Assembly: GCF_000430825.1 (NCBI RefSeq) | Contig: NZ_AUMT01000004.1 | Location: 62,001 to 126,000 of the forward strand | Length of the DNA stretch: 64,000 nt | Source: Chryseobacterium daeguense DSM 19388 | GTDB lineage: Bacteria > Bacteroidota > Bacteroidia > Flavobacteriales > Weeksellaceae | Direction of reading: 5' to 3' | In this document: positions 60,217 through 64,000 of the stretch, piece after piece | How positions within the stretch are numbered: the stretch's first letter is position 1 | Layout of the letters: each line of letters begins with the position of its first letter | Translations under genes and position numbers: made by a program | The notes under the pieces: model-generated | Told to the model about the DNA's origin: nothing | Seen by the model: the letters and a program-made list of their open reading frames with translations, nothing else | Databases searched by the model: none

Positions 60217-63200
60217 TTATTTCTTGTTTAAAGCTTTAAATTTAAAATAAGACACTGCGGATAAAGCGACCATCGTTCCAAGTCCGATGTAGACCCAGGC
60301 TGGAACAGGTACAGGATCTCCAGCTGCATACGAGTGAAGCCCGCTCAGGTAATAGTTTACTCCGAAATACGTCATCACCATTGAACAAAATGCGAACATT
60401 GTCGCTACGTGAAAAGCCCATTTGCTTCGTAATCCCGGAACCAGCCTCATGTGTAAAACAAATGCGTAAACCATGATGGAAATGAACGCCCAAGTTTCTT
60501 TCGGGTCCCAGCTCCAGTATCTTCCCCAGGATTCATTGGCCCAGATTCCTCCTAAAAAGTTTCCAACCGTTAATGCAAATAAGCCAATGGTTAAAGACAT
60601 TTCAGAAACAATTGCTAATTCTTTCAACGTTGTATCATGATGAATTTTGTATGTTCCTTTGCTTGAAATAATAAAGAAGACAAGACAGATCACCGCAATA
60701 ATCATAGAAAGGGCAAAGAAGCCATAACTTGAAGTGATAATCGCTACGTGAACAATCAGCCAGTAGGATTTCAATACCGGAACAAGCGGTGTAATCTGCG
60801 GATCAAGAGCTGAACCTCCGTGGGCAAACCCCATCATAATAACGGCCACCATAAATCCGGCTGCCGGAATCAATGCATTGGAATTTCTGTAAAGAATCAG
60901 ACCTGCCGTAATTCCCACCCAAGAAATGAAGATAATTGCTTCATAACCGTTACTCCAAGGCGCATGTCCTGAAATATACCATCTCGCCACCAAGCCTAAG
61001 AAATGTAATAAATATCCTACAACTCCAATTCCGATAATGGCTTTGATTATTTTATTTAAAACTTTACTTGGCTTAAATAATTCAACAAAACCTAAGATTA
61101 ATAACAGCCCACCAATTAAAGTATAGAATATTAATAATTTGAAATTGATGTTTACTTTATTCATGAAAACCTCAAGATCAACTTTAGATTTTGCGGGAAC
61201 AACGGCTTTACCCCATTTTTGCTGATATTCTGAAAGTTTTACCAGCTCTGCATCTGCTTTGCTCCAGTTTCCGGTCTGCTGTGCCTGCAGAACTTCCGCG
61301 AAATACGGTCCCATTACTTTCTGAGATTCCATATCCGGTTCAAATTTTTGGTCAAGCCATGAATGCCATGTGTGGTTAGCATCATTTTTTACCGGAACAA
61401 TTCTCATGAACTGCCCGCTGAAAAATTCATTGAAAATCTGAACTCTTTCATTTACGGCAATCACTTCTTTGTCATAATTCGTCTGCTCCGCCGGTTTTTT
61501 TCTGAATGCGATATTGTAGTCACGTTCCAGAAGATAGCTCAGGTTTCCGTTAGCATCCGCCGGGAAAAGGTTCATTAATGAAGTATATCCTTCGTCGTTT
61601 GCTTTTGTTTTATTCTTTAGTTCATCACCACCTTTTGTTCCTACTTTAATCATCGGAACCATTGTCCAGCTCGGTGTGTCTGTATTGATGGAAAGGAACC
61701 ACTGATTGGCTGTAAGAGACTTTCCGTCTGTTCCTTTAAACTCGTCTTTTTTGTATAATTTTCTTAAAATATCTAAAGCTTCAGTGTTGATAGGAACAAT
61801 TCTTCCTTCAAAATTCTGAACCAAAAGATATCCGAACTTATCTGCATGCTCTTTGCTGATTTTGTTTCTGGCAATAATCTCGTCCGGAGAAATCATTCTC
61901 ATTTTGCTCAACGGGCCGGCCAGGGAGTTCTGTTGTGGTTTTTGCTGAGTCTGAGCGGTTTCCGGAGCTATTTCGTGCGTGTGCCCGTCACCTTCTACGT
62001 GGATATGCTCTCTGCTTCCATCGGTATTCCCGTGAGTTTCGATTTTTTGAGCATTTAATCCTAAGCTTAAAAATAATAATAGTACAACTGCACCTCTTTT
62101 CTTATTAACGTCTGTCAGCATTTTATTTAATTTCCAGAAATGAGTTCCTTTCCAGAAGAAAATCACAAACATCCCGATGAATAAAAATGCATACCCGATA
62201 TAGGAGATCAATGTTCCCCAATAATCATGGTTTACGGAAAGAACAGTTCCCATTCTGTCCGGATCAAAGCTCGACTGGAAGAATCTGTATCCTTTATGAT
62301 TCAAAACATGGTTCATATAAATTTTAAAAGGCGTCTGTTTTCCTTCATCAATGATTTTGATATGACTTTCATACGCACTTGGAGATGAACTTCCCGGATA
62401 GGTTTCCATCACGAAATCATCTAATTTTAATGCGAATGGTGTATTGTAAATTTTTGGCCCGAAACCTACCATGATATTCAAACCATCCATTGTTACCTGT
62501 TTGTAGGCGTTCGGGTTTCCTTTTTCTACTGACAGATCTACCAGCTGTTTTGTTTTCGGACCCTGAATTTCAACGGTCAGCATATCAGGAACAGCCTGAT
62601 CTTTCTTTCTGTCCCCTTCGAAAGCCATTAATTTTCCTTTCTTAAGTCCTTCAGGAACTACAAGTTTAAGCTCGTTAATTGAATATAAGCTTCTTAAAGC
62701 TAAAGGCTGGAACTGGTCTTTCGCCGTATTTCCTGTTGCCTGTGTTGCCATCGTCATATAAGTAGCATCTACAGGCGTTTTGATAAACAATTTTCCGCCT
62801 TCATTTTTGAATTCCACAGCACCTTCAATAGCCCTGTTGAAAGTCACTAAAGTTCCGTTGATAGACTTCGTTTCGCCAGGTTTGATGTAAATATTCTGTC
62901 TTCCGGTCTGGCCTGTAGAAACCAGGTGAAGATATTCTGCGCCGTTAGGATCAGCAATTAAGCTGTCCTTTTTTCTCTGAACATATTCTTTAGCAACTAC
63001 TTTTACCTGTTTTCCGTGGAAATCATAAGTTGCATTGAAATCTTTGTGCAAAGGAGACATTAAGTAAGGTACATCCTGATAATTAAGGACATCCCCTTTT
63101 TCTTCAATCTGAATTTTAAAGAAATTCTTGTCGGTTACGATTTCATTGGAGGTTTCTCCTTCTCTGATGTGCATTGTCCCCTCGAAGCTGATGTATCTGG

Positions 63201-63483
63201 TAATGGCTCCACCAATAAAAATCAGTATAAATGCAAGGTGAAAAACCAGCACCGGCCATTTTTCTCTCTTCCACAGCCTGTATCTTCCGATATTTCCTAT
63301 GAAATTGAGAATTAGCAAAAACATGATTAATTCAAACCATTTTGCTTCATAGATTAATGCTTTTGCTGTGGGAGTTCCGTAGTCGTTTTCCAGGAACGTG
63401 GCATAAGCCATCGAAAATGCGTACACCAGCAACAACACAGCCATTGTTCTGGTTGAGATAAGAATATCCTGTATCTTCTTCAT
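60217..63483 (-). CDS. ccsA: Cytochrome c biogenesis fusion protein CcsBA (ResB + CcsA)
   Basis: 1088 aa system II heme-ligation protein. The N-terminal ResB/CcsB part has three early transmembrane helices (TRTMAVLLLVYAFSMAYATF; LIMFLLILNFIGNIGRYR; WPVLVFHLAFILIFIGGAI) and a large periplasmic domain ending near residue 450 with another helix. A His-rich linker (THGNTDGSREHIHVEGDGHT, ~485-505) follows. The C-terminal CcsA part has the heme-binding WWD motif (WANESWGRYWSWDPKETWAF) and flanking His residues. It exports and attaches heme to CXXCH apocytochromes. A -7 element (TATTTTTG, 63504-63511) precedes it. Confidence 0.93.
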   Translation of the reverse strand: MKKIQDILISTRTMAVLLLVYAFSMAYATFLENDYGTPTAKALIYEAKWFELIMFLLILNFIGNIGRYRLWKREKWPVLVFHLAFILIFIGGAITRYISFEGTMHIREGETSNEIVTDKNFFKIQIEEKGDVLNYQDVPYLMSPLHKDFNATYDFHGKQVKVVAKEYVQRKKDSLIADPNGAEYLHLVSTGQTGRQNIYIKPGETKSINGTLVTFNRAIEGAVEFKNEGGKLFIKTPVDATYMTMATQATGNTAKDQFQPLALRSLYSINELKLVVPEGLKKGKLMAFEGDRKKDQAVPDMLTVEIQGPKTKQLVDLSVEKGNPNAYKQVTMDGLNIMVGFGPKIYNTPFALKLDDFVMETYPGSSSPSAYESHIKIIDEGKQTPFKIYMNHVLNHKGYRFFQSSFDPDRMGTVLSVNHDYWGTLISYIGYAFLFIGMFVIFFWKGTHFWKLNKMLTDVNKKRGAVVLLLFLSLGLNAQKIETHGNTDGSREHIHVEGDGHTHEIAPETAQTQQKPQQNSLAGPLSKMRMISPDEIIARNKISKEHADKFGYLLVQNFEGRIVPINTEALDILRKLYKKDEFKGTDGKSLTANQWFLSINTDTPSWTMVPMIKVGTKGGDELKNKTKANDEGYTSLMNLFPADANGNLSYLLERDYNIAFRKKPAEQTNYDKEVIAVNERVQIFNEFFSGQFMRIVPVKNDANHTWHSWLDQKFEPDMESQKVMGPYFAEVLQAQQTGNWSKADAELVKLSEYQQKWGKAVVPAKSKVDLEVFMNKVNINFKLLIFYTLIGGLLLILGFVELFKPSKVLNKIIKAIIGIGVVGYLLHFLGLVARWYISGHAPWSNGYEAIIFISWVGITAGLILYRNSNALIPAAGFMVAVIMMGFAHGGSALDPQITPLVPVLKSYWLIVHVAIITSSYGFFALSMIIAVICLVFFIISSKGTYKIHHDTTLKELAIVSEMSLTIGLFALTVGNFLGGIWANESWGRYWSWDPKETWAFISIMVYAFVLHMRLVPGLRSKWAFHVATMFAFCSMVMTYFGVNYYLSGLHSYAAGDPVPVPAWVYIGLGTMVALSAVSYFKFKALNKK

Positions 63484-63668
63484 GATTTAATATACTTGAC
63501 ATGCAAAAATAAGGATGATAAACCACAAAGAGGACAAAAAAAGCTGTTTTTTATCACTTTAGAGGTGATAAATGTTATTTTGAAACGTTCTTAATAAGTA
63601 AATTAAAATTGAGGAAAATTTAATTTAAAAAAGTTTAAAATTTACATCACGAAAAAATATTGAACGAA

Positions 63669-64000
63669 TTATTTTCCAAGAACGGTTTTCTTCCTGATTT
63701 TGCTTAAAAATTCATGGGAAATTCCCAGATAGGCCGCGACCTGCTGTTGGGTAAGCCTCTGCTCCAGAGTGGGATATTTTTCGAGGAATTCCAGATAGCG
63801 CTTGTCTGCAGTTTTACTTGTTAATGAAAGGATTCTCCTCTGCAAAGCAATGGATGACTGCTGGTTCATTTTCCTGAAAAGCTTTTCAACTTTCGGCGTG
63901 GTTTCATAGAGGTATTCTTTGTCTTTTTTAGAAATCATAAGAACTTCGCTGTTTTCCAACGCTTCAATGTTCAATGTGCTTGGAACGTTGTTAATTAAGC
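63669..64000 (-). CDS. Crp/Fnr family regulator, C-terminal part (runs off the right edge)
   Basis: About 110 codons visible, open to the edge: ...LINNVPSTLNIEALENSEVL, a linker helix with QQSSIALQRRILSLTSKTAD and the HTH LTQQQVAAYLGISHEFLSKI. The N-terminal beta-roll lies outside the window, so the internal TTG at 63974 is not the start. Fourth Crp/Fnr-type gene in the window; it is 185 bp upstream of ccsBA on the same strand, so a link to respiration is possible but unproven. Confidence 0.85.
   Translation of the reverse strand, partial: LINNVPSTLNIEALENSEVLMISKKDKEYLYETTPKVEKLFRKMNQQSSIALQRRILSLTSKTADKRYLEFLEKYPTLEQRLTQQQVAAYLGISHEFLSKIRKKTVLGK

Overview
The window looks like a chromosomal segment from the Bacteroidota, class Flavobacteriia, most likely Chryseobacterium or a close Weeksellaceae relative (inference). 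The DNA is AT-rich and genes lack strong Shine-Dalgarno sequences. Several promoters carry the Bacteroidota housekeeping pattern TTTG-N19-TAnnTTTG. Three secreted enzymes end in type IX secretion (T9SS) sorting tails. Bacillithiol-linked proteins, a PF13568-type OMP family and a CcsB-CcsA fusion fit the same group.

Layout. 1-4 kb: stress block on the minus strand (catalase cut by the window edge, DUF892 ferritin-like protein, acidic/Gly-Ser-Arg protein with KGG-like motifs, two tandem Crp/Fnr regulators, small lipoprotein). 4-6 kb: minus operon of a BstA/YfiT-like DinB protein, a DUF1569 protein, YtxJ and a third Crp/Fnr regulator. 6-9.4 kb: pncA, rluB-type pseudouridine synthase, aroB. 9.6-13.9 kb: five tandem outer-membrane beta-barrel paralogues, each with its own terminator and its own -24/-12 (sigma-54-like) promoter. 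14-18 kb: purF, a four-helix-bundle gene bracketed by inverted repeats, purC, DUF3307 protein and SatD. 18-25 kb: secreted endonuclease I, acyl-CoA dehydrogenase, DinB protein, secreted reprolysin-like metalloprotease. 25-32 kb: MazG-like protein, thioredoxin-like protein, DUF4230, small protein, thrS, infC (AUA start), alpha/beta hydrolase, rpmI, rplT. 32-33.5 kb: secreted M28 peptidase. 33.5-40.7 kb: complete histidine operon hisG-D-C-B-H-A-F-IE on the minus strand, preceded by a 16-residue His-rich leader peptide and an attenuator. 40.7-44.7 kb: glycan-assembly cluster. 44.7-47.8 kb: dapD, NlpC/P60 lipoprotein, small lipoprotein, tRNA-Ala(GGC), HNH protein. 47.9-54.2 kb: RND efflux operon with a GbsR/MarR regulator and a dyad operator. 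54.3-58.7 kb: GNAT, DUF2007, lysine 6-aminotransferase, aminoadipate-semialdehyde dehydrogenase, small membrane protein. 58.8-64 kb: ribbon-helix-helix protein, SPFH protein, CcsBA cytochrome c maturation fusion, and a partial Crp/Fnr gene at the right edge.

Most coding content is core metabolism. The notable material is regulatory: a histidine attenuator with mutually exclusive hairpins, five aligned sigma-54-like promoters, a doubled operator before satD, two palindromes at the same distance from the -7 elements of stress promoters that flank two Crp/Fnr genes, and several families of AT-rich or GC-rich interspersed inverted repeats. No IS element, CRISPR array, rRNA or phage module was seen.
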